Positions 8,301-16,500 of a stretch of 64,000 nucleotides of DNA are shown one piece after another. Numbering within the stretch: the stretch's first letter is position 1; every line of letters begins with the position of its first letter. The stretch lies in contig NZ_AUFT01000007.1 in NCBI RefSeq assembly GCF_000426645.1, forward strand, positions 1-64,000, given 5' to 3'. The stretch comes from Nakamurella lactea DSM 19367 (lineage in GTDB: Bacteria; Actinomycetota; Actinomycetes; Mycobacteriales; Nakamurellaceae). Position numbers and translations under genes: made by a program. The notes under the pieces were generated by a model. The model saw only the letters and a program-made list of their open reading frames with translations, searched no databases and had not been told where the DNA came from.

Positions 8301-9119
8301 ATCCAGGCCCAGCGCGACGCCGCAGCCGCCAACCTGCGCGACGCGCAGCAGAAGCTGGCCGCGGCACAGGCTCCGGTCGACTCGTTGAACGCGCAGATCA
8401 ACGCGCAGCAGAGCCAGATCAACCAGCTCAACAGCGATATCAGTTGGTGGAACAACTGGTACAGCAATCTGGCCTGGTACGACAAGGCGTGGGGGTGGAC
8501 CGAACTCGGTGCCGAGGTCGGCTGGCGTGGCACCCAGGTCGCGGCCCTCACGGTGTCGATCCAGGGACTCCGCGGATCGATCGCGGTAGCGGATGGCGTC
8601 CTCTACGCGGCCCAGCAGACGGTCAACGCGGCCAATGCCGCAACGGTCACCTACCCGATCGACCAGGACCCCCGGATCCTCGGGCTGCAGGCCGGCCGCG
8701 CCACGGCCGTTACTGCCCTGCAAGCCGCTCAGGGAGTCCTGTCGGCAGCCCAGCAATCGACAGCACTCGGCATCAGCGCTGCCGATCAGGTAGTGAGCGG
8801 CTTCCAGCAACAGCTCAACGTTGCGACGGCGGTGCTGAAATCGGCCGGTGCCGCCCTCGATCAGCTCAACTCGACCATCGGGGACGTCGCGGCGGTCGGA
8901 GCCTATGTCGCAGCCAACGGCCTGGGTGCACTGCTGGACGTACGGTCGGCGTCCTTCGACGGAACCCTCGATGCCACCTCTGGTGGCTCGGTCAGCCTTG
9001 CTGCCGATGTGGTGTTCCAGGGCGTGGCGCAACAGATCGTCGTGGCCTACGACTTCCACGACCTGGCCACTGGCGCCAAGGCACTGGCCAAGGAGGTGCT
9101 GCCCAGCCTCCCGATCTGA
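5307..9119 (+). CDS. Giant beta-rich / coiled-coil protein of unknown function
   Basis: A 1270-aa protein I cannot assign to a named family. The frame is open upstream to 5040, but ATG 5307 follows GAGAGGA at a good distance and gives a low-complexity Thr/Pro start (MTVTAAPIATAPTTTPTTT). Residues 20-890 are an almost continuous series of alternating hydrophobic strands rich in V, T, D and G, resembling repeated beta-sheet modules. Residues 905-1040 are Ala/Gln-rich coiled coil (DAQAQIAAAQ-type heptads), followed by a Trp-rich linker (WWNNWYSNLAWYDKAWGW, about 1045-1062), a second helical stretch and a short beta C-terminus. There is no signal peptide or membrane segment. It is monocistronic, with a terminator directly after it. 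Similar beta-sheet plus coiled-coil layouts occur in large structural or lipid-handling proteins, but no function is claimed. Confidence 0.85.
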   Translation: MTVTAAPIATAPTTTPTTTSYALPGISWLALDVTGNEGSLTVGPTTVDVQVTPSVDGAPVRVEADLSQVTLAALSAAAVVAGSSDPLAALPTSLSAVVSSVAIAHVSVDVDTTARRLTAIGLTVTADAPWPLVPGHVELDDLEVTIAVSHAADSTTIAVTISATIAGNKVSVAVTHDDPQTYAVTVTAEDGTRLGISTIAAFVGDDLPAQLPPQLTGLADAGLAEASVVVSPEGIESVQATLSTGHPIVLPDPVGVTVDEVSVHVAVEHPTDAANRTVAATVEGTATFAGAAIVVRIERDPAAEGAAAWSLHAGLADGASLTASAVAQAYGQSIPTDLPELELSGCALDAALDGSMVTFAAASPTDWTVPVGPEGIGVGHLAVMFSRHAADEQGRTVTGSISGLVHLAGIDVPVAYAVPGGLTLHASVPELAPFALIQDVVGAATLGAVALPPELVALTMTDIVLAIDVEQAELSFAASGPGFKRVQAVVRKGTEWGFAVGIELDDNYKFSSLSPSLGGLDSVHLPDALIVISSFDDTTFTFDELQPIAGKGVAKGLLVDGQLDLSGLGADKLLGEAHLDVKAHVGTSLADLRLEAGLGDVRITDGVVVKNAEFALVPDPENISVVVSGAVDVTIDSSPLEFIGGVKVVPNGISFFATMKGTWQDPLGAKGIALTDVSLEIGSDFEGVPSIGIAGGLTIGAFQGNAAVSFNSQLPSQSVLIVAFNHLSLLDLVDTFCPPAVTAGIPADVSGTLAGISLDDVDLYVVPQDTTIGALNYRQGLRVGGTLNVSGFTAKARVEIDPQDGIEASGSLSPIVIGDVFSLTGTDTTKGPDLAVEVKTTAIPSVEFTGQVDLLGISTSASVSLSDKGFDFDCSGRVFGVFDADVHARGGSLQSGAGFMVHAGMHQSFLDDAARRAAAVLQQAAADAQAQIAAAQHAVDGAQADVTRFGASVDQAKADLAAKQADAQAQIQGASDQVTRAQQSLGAIDVQIASTRAQIQAQRDAAAANLRDAQQKLAAAQAPVDSLNAQINAQQSQINQLNSDISWWNNWYSNLAWYDKAWGWTELGAEVGWRGTQVAALTVSIQGLRGSIAVADGVLYAAQQTVNAANAATVTYPIDQDPRILGLQAGRATAVTALQAAQGVLSAAQQSTALGISAADQVVSGFQQQLNVATAVLKSAGAALDQLNSTIGDVAAVGAYVAANGLGALLDVRSASFDGTLDATSGGSVSLAADVVFQGVAQQIVVAYDFHDLATGAKALAKEVLPSLPI

Positions 9120-9145
9120 CCTGATGCAACCCTTCTGACGCCGAC

Positions 9146-9176
9146 CTGGCCCGGACCCCATGGGGGCCCGGGCCAG
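9146..9176 (+). terminator. Hairpin terminator after the 1270-aa gene
   Basis: CTGGCCCGG pairs with CCGGGCCAG (arms 9146-9154 and 9168-9176), extended by an inner CCCC/GGGG after one mismatch, 27 bp after the stop codon. Confidence 0.7.
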
Positions 9177-9231
9177 TTCAGTTCGCCCCGACGTTCGGCC
9201 GACTGTCGGTGGGGCGGTGTCTGATGGCGCC

Positions 9232-9645
9232 ATGAACGACTTGATCGAGAACCTTGAGCAGGAGCTCCGCGACTATCAGGACGCCGTGACGGACCCGAAG
9301 CCGCGAGAGTGCCTGTGCTGCTACGTGAATCGGATGCTCGAGCTCGGAGGATGCGACAACACCCTGCGGTGGGCGAAGCGCTACCGCAATCTGCGGGTGC
9401 CGACTGCCGTCGCGCTGGAACGGCGACTGGGCGACATCGGTGGATTCTGCGACTGCGAGCTGTTCCTCAACGGGTACGACCTGCACGAGCGTCTCTACAT
9501 CGTGCCGCCGGAGGTGGTGGTCGACGAGTACGGGAGCATCGAGCAGGAGGATCCGCACTGGCCGGAGCCGCTGCCGGAGTGCAGCGGGGTGCGCGCCGGC
9601 TCGGCGCGGCCATGCGACAACTGGGTCCGGCTGCGACGACGGTGA
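9232..9645 (+). CDS. DUF2695 family protein
   Basis: A 137-aa protein matching the small actinobacterial DUF2695 family: a Cys pair at the start (CLCCYVNRMLELGGCDNTLRWA cut into CLCCYVNRM and GCDNTLRWA), then RLGDIGGFCDCELFLNGYD. The conserved cysteines suggest a bound metal, which is an inference. I start it at MNDLIENLEQEL (ATG 9232) rather than at the longer frame start 9160, because 9160 lies inside the preceding terminator hairpin. The C-terminal 40 residues are Pro/Glu-rich. Function unknown. Confidence 0.8.
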   Translation: MNDLIENLEQELRDYQDAVTDPKPRECLCCYVNRMLELGGCDNTLRWAKRYRNLRVPTAVALERRLGDIGGFCDCELFLNGYDLHERLYIVPPEVVVDEYGSIEQEDPHWPEPLPECSGVRAGSARPCDNWVRLRRR

Positions 9646-9733
9646 CCGTGCAGTGCGGGCGGAGCTGCTCGATCTCGCCGTTGAGTTGCACGGCAATACC
9701 GGCTAGTGCGCACTTCTCGGCGGCTTCTGACGG

Positions 9734-9910
9734 TCAGAGGCCACCGCCGTGCCTGCCGGTGTCGCCGGTTCCGTAGGTCCCGTACTTCGCGGCCCCGTCC
9801 TGGACGGCTCGTCGTCGCTCGATGAGATCGCCCTGCGAACTGAAGAGCGATTTGATCTTTCGCAGCACCTTCCGCAGGATCCCCGGTTCTGCCGCCGGCG
9901 GCTTCGTCAT
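9734..9910 (-). CDS. Small basic hypothetical protein
   Basis: A 58-aa frame starting MTKPPAAEPGILRKVL, with an amphipathic Lys/Arg segment (RKIKSLFSSQGDLIERRRA) and a Gly-rich tail. It is convergent with the DUF2695 gene and ends about 90 bp from it. An upstream in-frame start at 10006 would add 32 residues of poorer composition. Coding is plausible from its composition; no family recognised. Confidence 0.45.
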   Translation of the reverse strand: MTKPPAAEPGILRKVLRKIKSLFSSQGDLIERRRAVQDGAAKYGTYGTGDTGRHGGGL

Positions 9911-10148
9911 AGTCGTGAAGGTACCAACGCACCGGCATATCGGCCCGCGCTCGAAATTCATGTCGGGCTCGACGCGTGGGACCTCCGACCGGTCGAGCTC
10001 GGCCAAGTCGCCCAGCTGATGGTTGCGCAGCTTTCACAGCGGGCCAGCCGGGGTGCGGCAGACGTCGACCGAACGTGACTCTGTGAGGGCTCCGGCGGAT
10101 GGTCGCTGTCCCGAGACGCTTCCCGTCGAACGCGAGTCTGCTCTTGTT

Positions 10149-10229
10149 GGGGCGTCGCCGTTCAAAGCGCTCCCGATCATCGACACGGCTGCGATGCAGG
10201 CTGCGGGCTGGCTCTTGACGCCGCCACCC
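10149..10229 (+). pseudogene. Fragment of an LLM-class oxidoreductase gene
   Basis: The translation SPFKALPIIDTAAMQAAGW aligns with APFMALPTIDTAALQAAGS of the intact LLM gene at 26400-27206, and the DNA is about four-fifths identical over some 65 bp (27010-27075). No start, glycine motifs or remaining domain is present. It is the scrap of a paralogue near its C-terminus. Confidence 0.7.
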
Positions 10230-10259
10230 GAAATAAGTAGTCGTTCACTCGAACGGTCA

Positions 10260-10289
10260 TTGACCCTGGTGGCACAGAGTTCGTACGCT
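10260..10289 (+). promoter_or_regulatory. Putative promoter of the zinc peptidase gene
   Basis: TTGACC (10260-10265) and TACGCT (10284-10289) with an 18-bp spacer, 38 bp before the ATG. The hexamers and spacing match those before the PNGase A-like gene. Confidence 0.4.
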
Positions 10290-10327
10290 CCGCTCATTCG
10301 GCTCGCGGGGAGGGGCAACAGGACATC

Positions 10328-11329
10328 ATGAGGAAGCGCCAATCGCTGTGGGCAGCTGGATTGACTGCCCTCGCCGTTGCTGTTGCTGCGGCTACCGGCA
10401 CCTACGCGGTCACCCAACCGGCGTCAGAAGTCAGCGGTACGGCCGTAGCGGTGGCCGGTCCGCCGGCACCCGCGGCTGCGCCATCAACCCGCGGGTCGGT
10501 GGCAACCAGTCCCGCCCAGCCGTCCACTGCTGCGACGCCGGCCAAGCAATCCGCAGCCCCCCGAAGTCCGACCAAGGCAAAGACGAACGCAGCACCGGCC
10601 CGTCCCCAGGTTCCGGCTACGGTCACCGTCACTGTCAAGCCCACTGCCGCAACGCATTCCGCTGAAACACGGCCCGCAGAAACGACGACCCAGCCAACAA
10701 CCGACAGGCCGACGATTCAACTTTCCGGTGATGCTGCGCTCTATGCCGACACCGACGCCGCTGTGTCGGCCGTCGAGAATTACTGGAAGTACATCTTCAA
10801 GGGCTGGGACGTCACCTGGCATGGTCCCGTGGTGTGGTCCGGAGATGGCTTCTACGACTCCGCCTCCAACGTGCCCGGCCCGCTGTGCAACGGACAACCA
10901 GCAGAGCCGATGAACGGCAGCTTCTGCGGCGACGGCGTCGTCGGGCAAGGCGTCGTCTCCTGGGACCTTCAGTTGATGCGCACCGGATACCAAGCATTCG
11001 GAGACAGCTTCGTCTACCTCGTCGTTGCCCACGAATGGGGCCACGTTGCGCAGGAACGGTTTGTGGCGGACGGTCAGGAACCTGCGGTCCTGATGCAGCA
11101 GGAACTGCAGGCCGACTGTCTGGCCGGGGCGACGCTCACCAAGGCCGCCGAGCTCGGCTACCTCAACATCGAACCCGGCGACACCGACGAATTGATCGAC
11201 TCGCTCAACGCAATGGGCGACTCCCACACCTGGACCCAATCAACCGACCACGGATCATCGGCCCAGCGGGTCGCCTGGTTCACCAAGGGCTTCAACGGCG
11301 ATATCGAATCGTGCCTGGGAAACCGCTGA
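10328..11329 (+). CDS. Exported neutral zinc metallopeptidase
   Basis: A 333-aa predicted metalloprotease of the COG2321/YpfJ type. The N-terminus (MRKRQSLWAAGLTALAVAVAAA) is a signal peptide or anchor, followed by a Pro/Ala/Thr-rich linker to about residue 130. The catalytic domain has VVAHEWGHVAQ (zinc ligands H235 and H239, catalytic E236) and the downstream QELQADCLAG supplying the likely third ligand near E259. Two cysteine pairs (C187/C200 and C264/C330) could be disulfides. It stands alone behind its own promoter. Its last 80 bp have a near-identical copy at 34013-34095. Substrate unknown. Confidence 0.85.
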   Translation: MRKRQSLWAAGLTALAVAVAAATGTYAVTQPASEVSGTAVAVAGPPAPAAAPSTRGSVATSPAQPSTAATPAKQSAAPRSPTKAKTNAAPARPQVPATVTVTVKPTAATHSAETRPAETTTQPTTDRPTIQLSGDAALYADTDAAVSAVENYWKYIFKGWDVTWHGPVVWSGDGFYDSASNVPGPLCNGQPAEPMNGSFCGDGVVGQGVVSWDLQLMRTGYQAFGDSFVYLVVAHEWGHVAQERFVADGQEPAVLMQQELQADCLAGATLTKAAELGYLNIEPGDTDELIDSLNAMGDSHTWTQSTDHGSSAQRVAWFTKGFNGDIESCLGNR

Positions 11330-11415
11330 CGGTTGCCGGGCCACCCAGTCGGCGTCAGCCTGTCCCGGGCTGCGTTGTTCACCCACCGGACATCGAAATC
11401 GGGTAGGAACAAGCC

Positions 11416-12312
11416 ATGGTGCAGCGGATGTCCTTGCGGGAATACATCGACCACCTGCGCACGACCGGATACCGGATCGAGGGCGCAGAGGGCGACGATC
11501 CGGTGCTGATCGCGCCGGACGGTCAGGCCATCGACACCTGGCGGGTCGACTACCCGTACGACGAGTTGATGTCGCGGGACGAGTACGAGGACGAGAAATA
11601 TCGGCTGCAGATCGAGCTGCTCAAATTCCAGTACTGGACCGAGGACACCGGCGCCAAGCACGTCATCGTGTTCGAAGGACGGGACGCAGCCGGCAAGGGC
11701 GGGACGATCAAGCGGTTCACCGAACATCTGAATCCGCGGGCGGCCCGGGTGGTCGCGCTGTCGAAACCGTCGAGCTCCGAACAGGGCCAGTGGTACTTCC
11801 AGCGCTACGTCCAGAATCTGCCCACCGCCGGCGAGATCGTCATGTTCGACCGATCCTGGTACAACCGGGCCGGGGTCGAACGGGTGATGGGTTTCTGCAC
11901 GGACGACGAGTACCAGACGTTCATGACGCAGGCGCCGGTGTTCGAGCGCATGTTGGTGGATTCGGGCATCACGGTGACCAAGTTCTGGTTCTCGGTGACC
12001 CAGGACGAACAGCGGACCAGGTTCGCCCTGCGACAGATCGACCCGGTGCGGCGGTGGAAGCTCTCCCCGATGGATTTGGAATCGATGGACCGCTGGGACG
12101 ACTACACCGCCGCGAAGGAAGCGATGCTGGCCGGCACCGACAAGAGGCACGCGCCGTGGACCACGGTGAAGTCGAACGACAAGAAACGCGCGCGGGTCAA
12201 CGCGTTACGCGCCTTTCTGAACCAGTTCGACTACGAAGGGAAAGACCCGGCCGTGGTGTTCCGGCCCGATCCGGCCATCGTCCGACGTGCCAAGCACACG
12301 TCCGGCGACTGA
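11416..12312 (+). CDS. ppk2: Polyphosphate kinase 2
   Basis: A 298-aa class I PPK2, a cytosolic enzyme that transfers phosphate between polyphosphate and nucleoside diphosphates. Key motifs are the Walker A loop GRDAAGKGG (88-96), the lid region around LNPRAARVVALSKPS, and Walker B EIVMFDRSWYNRAGVE (D145). WFSVTQDEQRTRF and KLSPMDLESMDRWDDY are family hallmarks. Length is normal. ATG 11416 is used; MSLREY at residue 5 is an alternative. It is followed by a hairpin and the P1 peptidase in the same direction. Preference for ADP or GDP cannot be decided here. Confidence 0.95.
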   Translation: MVQRMSLREYIDHLRTTGYRIEGAEGDDPVLIAPDGQAIDTWRVDYPYDELMSRDEYEDEKYRLQIELLKFQYWTEDTGAKHVIVFEGRDAAGKGGTIKRFTEHLNPRAARVVALSKPSSSEQGQWYFQRYVQNLPTAGEIVMFDRSWYNRAGVERVMGFCTDDEYQTFMTQAPVFERMLVDSGITVTKFWFSVTQDEQRTRFALRQIDPVRRWKLSPMDLESMDRWDDYTAAKEAMLAGTDKRHAPWTTVKSNDKKRARVNALRAFLNQFDYEGKDPAVVFRPDPAIVRRAKHTSGD

Positions 12313-12340
12313 TCCCGTCCGACGACGACCGATCACCGCA

Positions 12341-12364
12341 GGCCGGCGAAACTGATCGCCGGCC
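12341..12364 (+). terminator. Hairpin after ppk2
   Basis: GGCCGGCGA-AACTGA-TCGCCGGCC, a perfect 9-bp stem with a 6-nt loop, 28 bp after the ppk2 stop and 25 bp before the next ATG. It may terminate or attenuate. Confidence 0.5.
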
Positions 12365-12388
12365 GCCAACGAGCAGAGACGGATCACG

Positions 12389-13594
12389 ATGAACACAAGC
12401 GACGTTTCCACCCACGAGCGAACGGCGCGGCGTGCCAGGGACTGGGGCGTCTGGCTGCCCGGGCGACCGGGTCCGTTCAACGCGATCACCGACGTCGCGG
12501 GTGTCGAGGTCGGGCACGTGACCCTGATCGAGGGTGACAACGTCCGGACCGGAGTCACCGCCATCCTTCCCGCCGGTCAGGCTGGCAGCGGCGACCTCGC
12601 ATTGCCGGCAGGCTGGTTCTCGCTCAACGGCAACGGTGAATTGACCGGCACCACCTGGATCAGCGAATCCGGCTGCCTGTCGACTCCGATCCTGCTCACC
12701 AACACGCATTCGGTGGGCGCGGTCCACGAGGGCGCCATCCGGTGGCTTCGCCGCTTCCACGACGGCAGCCGGGCGAGATTCCGGCTCCCGGTCGTCGGCG
12801 AGACCTGTGACGCCGGGCTCAACGACATCGACGGTCTGCACGTTCGCCCGGAACACGCGGTGCAGGCGATCGAGGCAGCATCGTCCGGTCCGGTGGCCGA
12901 GGGCAACGTCGGCGGCAGCACCGGGATGACGACCTACCAATACAAGGGTGGCGCCGGGACGTCGTCGCGCCGGGTGGGGGTGCGTGACGCCGAGTACACC
13001 GTTGGTGTGTATGTGCAGTCGAACTTCGGCCGGCGGCAGGAGTTCATGATCAACGGTGTGCGGCTGGGCGACCTCGGCGATCCGCCGGCGACCGTGGAGG
13101 CCCCGGAACCGGAGCCGGGCGCCGGGTCGATCATCGCCATCGTTGTCACCGATGCGCCGCTGCTACCGCACCAGTGCCAGGCGCTTGCCCGGCGGGTGCC
13201 GATGGGTTTGGCGCGCACCGGGGCCAACGCCGGTCACTTCTCCGGCGATATCTTCCTGGCCTTCTCCACGGCCAACGCCGGTGTTCTGGACAGCTGGACG
13301 GGGTCCGAGGAGTCCGCGCTGGAACTGCGCACCGCGCAGGTATTGCCACCCGGTTTGGTCACACCCTTGTACGGGGCAGTGATCGAAGCGACCGAGGAGG
13401 CCGTGATCAACGCCCTGTTCGGCGCGGAGGACATGACCGGATTCCGGGGACAGCGGGTCAACGCCATCCCGCAGCAGGCCGTGGCCGAGCGGCTGGCGGC
13501 AGCCCGCCCGCCGCTGGTCAGCGGGTTCTCAGACTCGGTGCGTACCCCGGACTCTCCGGGTGCGCGCGATCAGCATCAGGCCGATACCGAGTAG
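12389..13594 (+). CDS. P1 family peptidase (DmpA-like aminopeptidase)
   Basis: A 401-aa enzyme of the DmpA/BapA family, N-terminal nucleophile hydrolases that remove N-terminal residues from small peptides and amides. Family features are NAITDVAGVEVGHVTL near the N-terminus, LTNTHSVGAVHEG, VVGETCDAGLND, EGNVGGSTGMTTY, and the self-cleavage/nucleophile region GHFSGDIFLAFSTAN. No signal peptide is seen, so it is cytosolic. The last 66 bp overlap the 3' end of the opposite-strand surface protein gene; the 30-residue tail after LVSGF is low in conservation features. Confidence 0.9.
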   Translation: MNTSDVSTHERTARRARDWGVWLPGRPGPFNAITDVAGVEVGHVTLIEGDNVRTGVTAILPAGQAGSGDLALPAGWFSLNGNGELTGTTWISESGCLSTPILLTNTHSVGAVHEGAIRWLRRFHDGSRARFRLPVVGETCDAGLNDIDGLHVRPEHAVQAIEAASSGPVAEGNVGGSTGMTTYQYKGGAGTSSRRVGVRDAEYTVGVYVQSNFGRRQEFMINGVRLGDLGDPPATVEAPEPEPGAGSIIAIVVTDAPLLPHQCQALARRVPMGLARTGANAGHFSGDIFLAFSTANAGVLDSWTGSEESALELRTAQVLPPGLVTPLYGAVIEATEEAVINALFGAEDMTGFRGQRVNAIPQQAVAERLAAARPPLVSGFSDSVRTPDSPGARDQHQADTE

Positions 13595-16500
13595 CACGGC
13601 GAGGGATCCGGCCGTCAGACCAGGTAGGACGTCGACGCCGGTGTTGGCCAGATCGGTGCCTGGGTCGCTCGCGACCGGCCCGGCCTCGTTCGAGGACGAG
13701 GAGTTGGTCGGCGTCGCGGCAGTCGGATCCGTTGGGGTAGAGGTGGCGGTGCTCGGCGTGGTTGCCGTCGTAGCGGTCGTTGTCATCGGGGGTGTTGCCG
13801 CCGATGTCGTTGCCGTCGGAGTCGTCGTTCCCGTCGGGGTCGTAGCCGAAGTGGTCGTTGTCGTCGACGTGGTCACCGGCGCTGCGTCGATGGTGATCGT
13901 GAACTGCTTGGTCGCCGGAGCTGCCGCCGCGGCCGCGGCGAAGGCCGTCCGCCCGCGCAAGCCCGCCGCCGGTGCTTCATCGCTCACCCGCACGGTGAAG
14001 GTGATGTCGTCGGAAGCCGTTGGGGTGCCGGAGATCTCCCCGGTCGCCGGATCGAGCGTAAGCCCGGCCGGCAGGCTGTCTCCCGCTTTGATTCCCCAGC
14101 TGTACGGCGGACCGTTGCCGCCGGTCGCCTTCAGCGTCCCGGCATAGTCGACACCCACCGTTCCGTCGGGCAGCGAATCGGTGACGATCACCAACGGCGG
14201 CACCTGCGTTACTTCGGCGGCACCGGCCGAGCATTCCTCGCCCTGCGGGCGGGGGATGCCACGCTGATCGGTCGACCCATCGGCGCACAGGGACTGGCTC
14301 GCTGCGCCGGTGCCGGCAGGCATGGTTCCGACCGGGATGAAACCTGCCGCCGGGCCGGCGGTGGCCGGCAGCATGGTCCGGGAAGAACCGCCGTTGTTGC
14401 CCAACCCTTCAAGAACCGGATCGGTGCTCGACTGGCTGGTGCTCGCATCCAGCTTGCAGCTGTCGTCGGAGACGATGTTGTAGCCACCGTCGTTCAACAC
14501 ACCGGTTGAGTCCGGGAACGTACAGGCGGTCGAGCCGTCCGCGTTCTTGATGATCGACCCGCCGAGCAGCACCGTCGCTCCGTTGTCGATGGACAGACCG
14601 CCGGACGGGGCTTCCGGATTCGTCGAGGTGCCGTCGTCGTTGTCGGCAACGGTGCTGCCGGTCAGCACGATGGAGGCCGGCGAGAAGTCCTGCCCACTCG
14701 CTACGCCGGCGGCGATGCCGACAGCGGAGTTGTTCGCGATAGTGCTGTCGCTGATCTGCGTTTCACTGCCGGGCAGCAGCATCACACCGCTGGTGTTGCC
14801 GGAGATCTCACTGCGGACGACCTTGAGCACGGTGGCCGGAGTATCGAGAGGACCACTGAAGATCCCGACCAGAATTCCGATGCCGGCAAATGGCGAGAAG
14901 GCACCCGCGATGTTGTCCCGCACCACGCTGTCGGCCAGCGACACGTTCCCACCCAACGAGAACACCCCGTTGGCGTTGCCCGCAATCGTCAGTCCCTTGC
15001 CGGTGATCGAGCCACCCCCGAGGGTGATTGCAGCGGCGAAGGGGGTGCCGGCGGCCGGGCTCAAACCGTTTCCGGTGATCGAGGTGCCGGTGAGGTCGAC
15101 GGTCCGGCCGGGCCCTGGCAAAGAGATCCCGCCGTTCGAGTTGCCGGACACCGATCCACCGGTGATGGTCGCCGTGCCCGCCTCACCCATGCTGATCCCG
15201 AGAGCATTGCCGGTGACGTCGGTGTCGGTCACCACGGCCGACGAATGGTCGATCGTCAGCCCCATCCCGCCGGCACTGCTGCCCGGGGCAGCGTCATGCC
15301 CGTTGTCGGCGATGGTGCTGCCGCTGAGCGCCAAGGTTGCCGGCGGGAGGCCGGTGTCTCCGCCGCGGCCTTGGGCCAAGATCCCGGCTATCGAATTACC
15401 GTTGATCGTGCTGGCACTGATCTGCGCCTGAGCGTCCAACAGCATGACACCCGCTGCTTTGTTGCCGGACACCTCGGTGTTCTTCAGGGTGACCTCGACC
15501 GGCGTCGGGCCGTCGCTGCCGATACTGACACCGGCAAGGCCGCCAATCCCCACCCCGTTTGTTGTGTCGGGGTCACGATCCGGATTCCCGTTGTCCTTCA
15601 CAACGCTGTCGGTCAGCGACAGGCTGCCGCTCCCAATCATCGCGCCGGACGAATTCCCGGAGATCGTCACCCCAGTCGCGGTGACCACTCCGTCCTGGAC
15701 GACGATGCCGCCGTTGAAGGTGCCGCCCAACCCCAGATAGTTACCGGTGATCGAGGTGCCGGTGACGTCGGCGGTGCCGTCGCCGGCGACCGTCAGGCCC
15801 GGCCCCTTGTTGTCGGCCAGAGTGCCACCAGTGATGGTCGCTGTGCCGGCGATCACGGATACCCCGATGGCGTTTTCGGTGATGTCGCTGTTGGTGATCG
15901 TGACGGTGCTCGGCTGTCCGGGATCGCCGGCCAGCGCGCCGACCTGCACGCCCGAGCCGGCGTTGCCCTTCACGGTGGTGTTGTCGAGGGTCGCGGTGCT
16001 GCCGTTACTGGCCCCGACGCCATAGCCGCCGGCGTTGCCGGTGATCGTGCTGTCGGTGATCGTCGCAGTGCTGCCGCCGTCGACCAGGACGCCCTGCGCC
16101 GGGTCGGCGCGGTCGTCCGGGCGCTGGGTCACCGTGACGTCGGACAGCGTGACGTCGCTGGCGGACTTGGCCAGGACTGCCGGGTGGCCGAACAGGTCGG
16201 AGTGGATCGTCATCGTCGACACAGTGACGGTCACCGGGCTCGCGTCCCCGATCGTCACGGTCGAGGTGTCGTCTGTTTCTTCGGCTTGAATGACGACACC
16301 CGTCCGCGAGGTGCCCTGCAGCGCAACTGATTTGCTGACGACCAGGGTCTCGATGTAGTCGCCGGGTGCGATGAGAATGGTGTCGCCGTCTGCGGCCTGC
16401 TGCAGCGCTTCAGAGACCGTTGTGCAGGCGGTGGGCGGCGCCTGCCCGCAGCCGGAGCCGCCGATTCCGGTGGCCTGATCGACGTACCAGGTATTGCCGG

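Noticed and set aside
6791..9124. 777-aa Arg/Gly-rich plus-strand frame inside the giant gene
   Set aside because: It is a +1 shadow frame caused by high GC; the composition is not protein-like.
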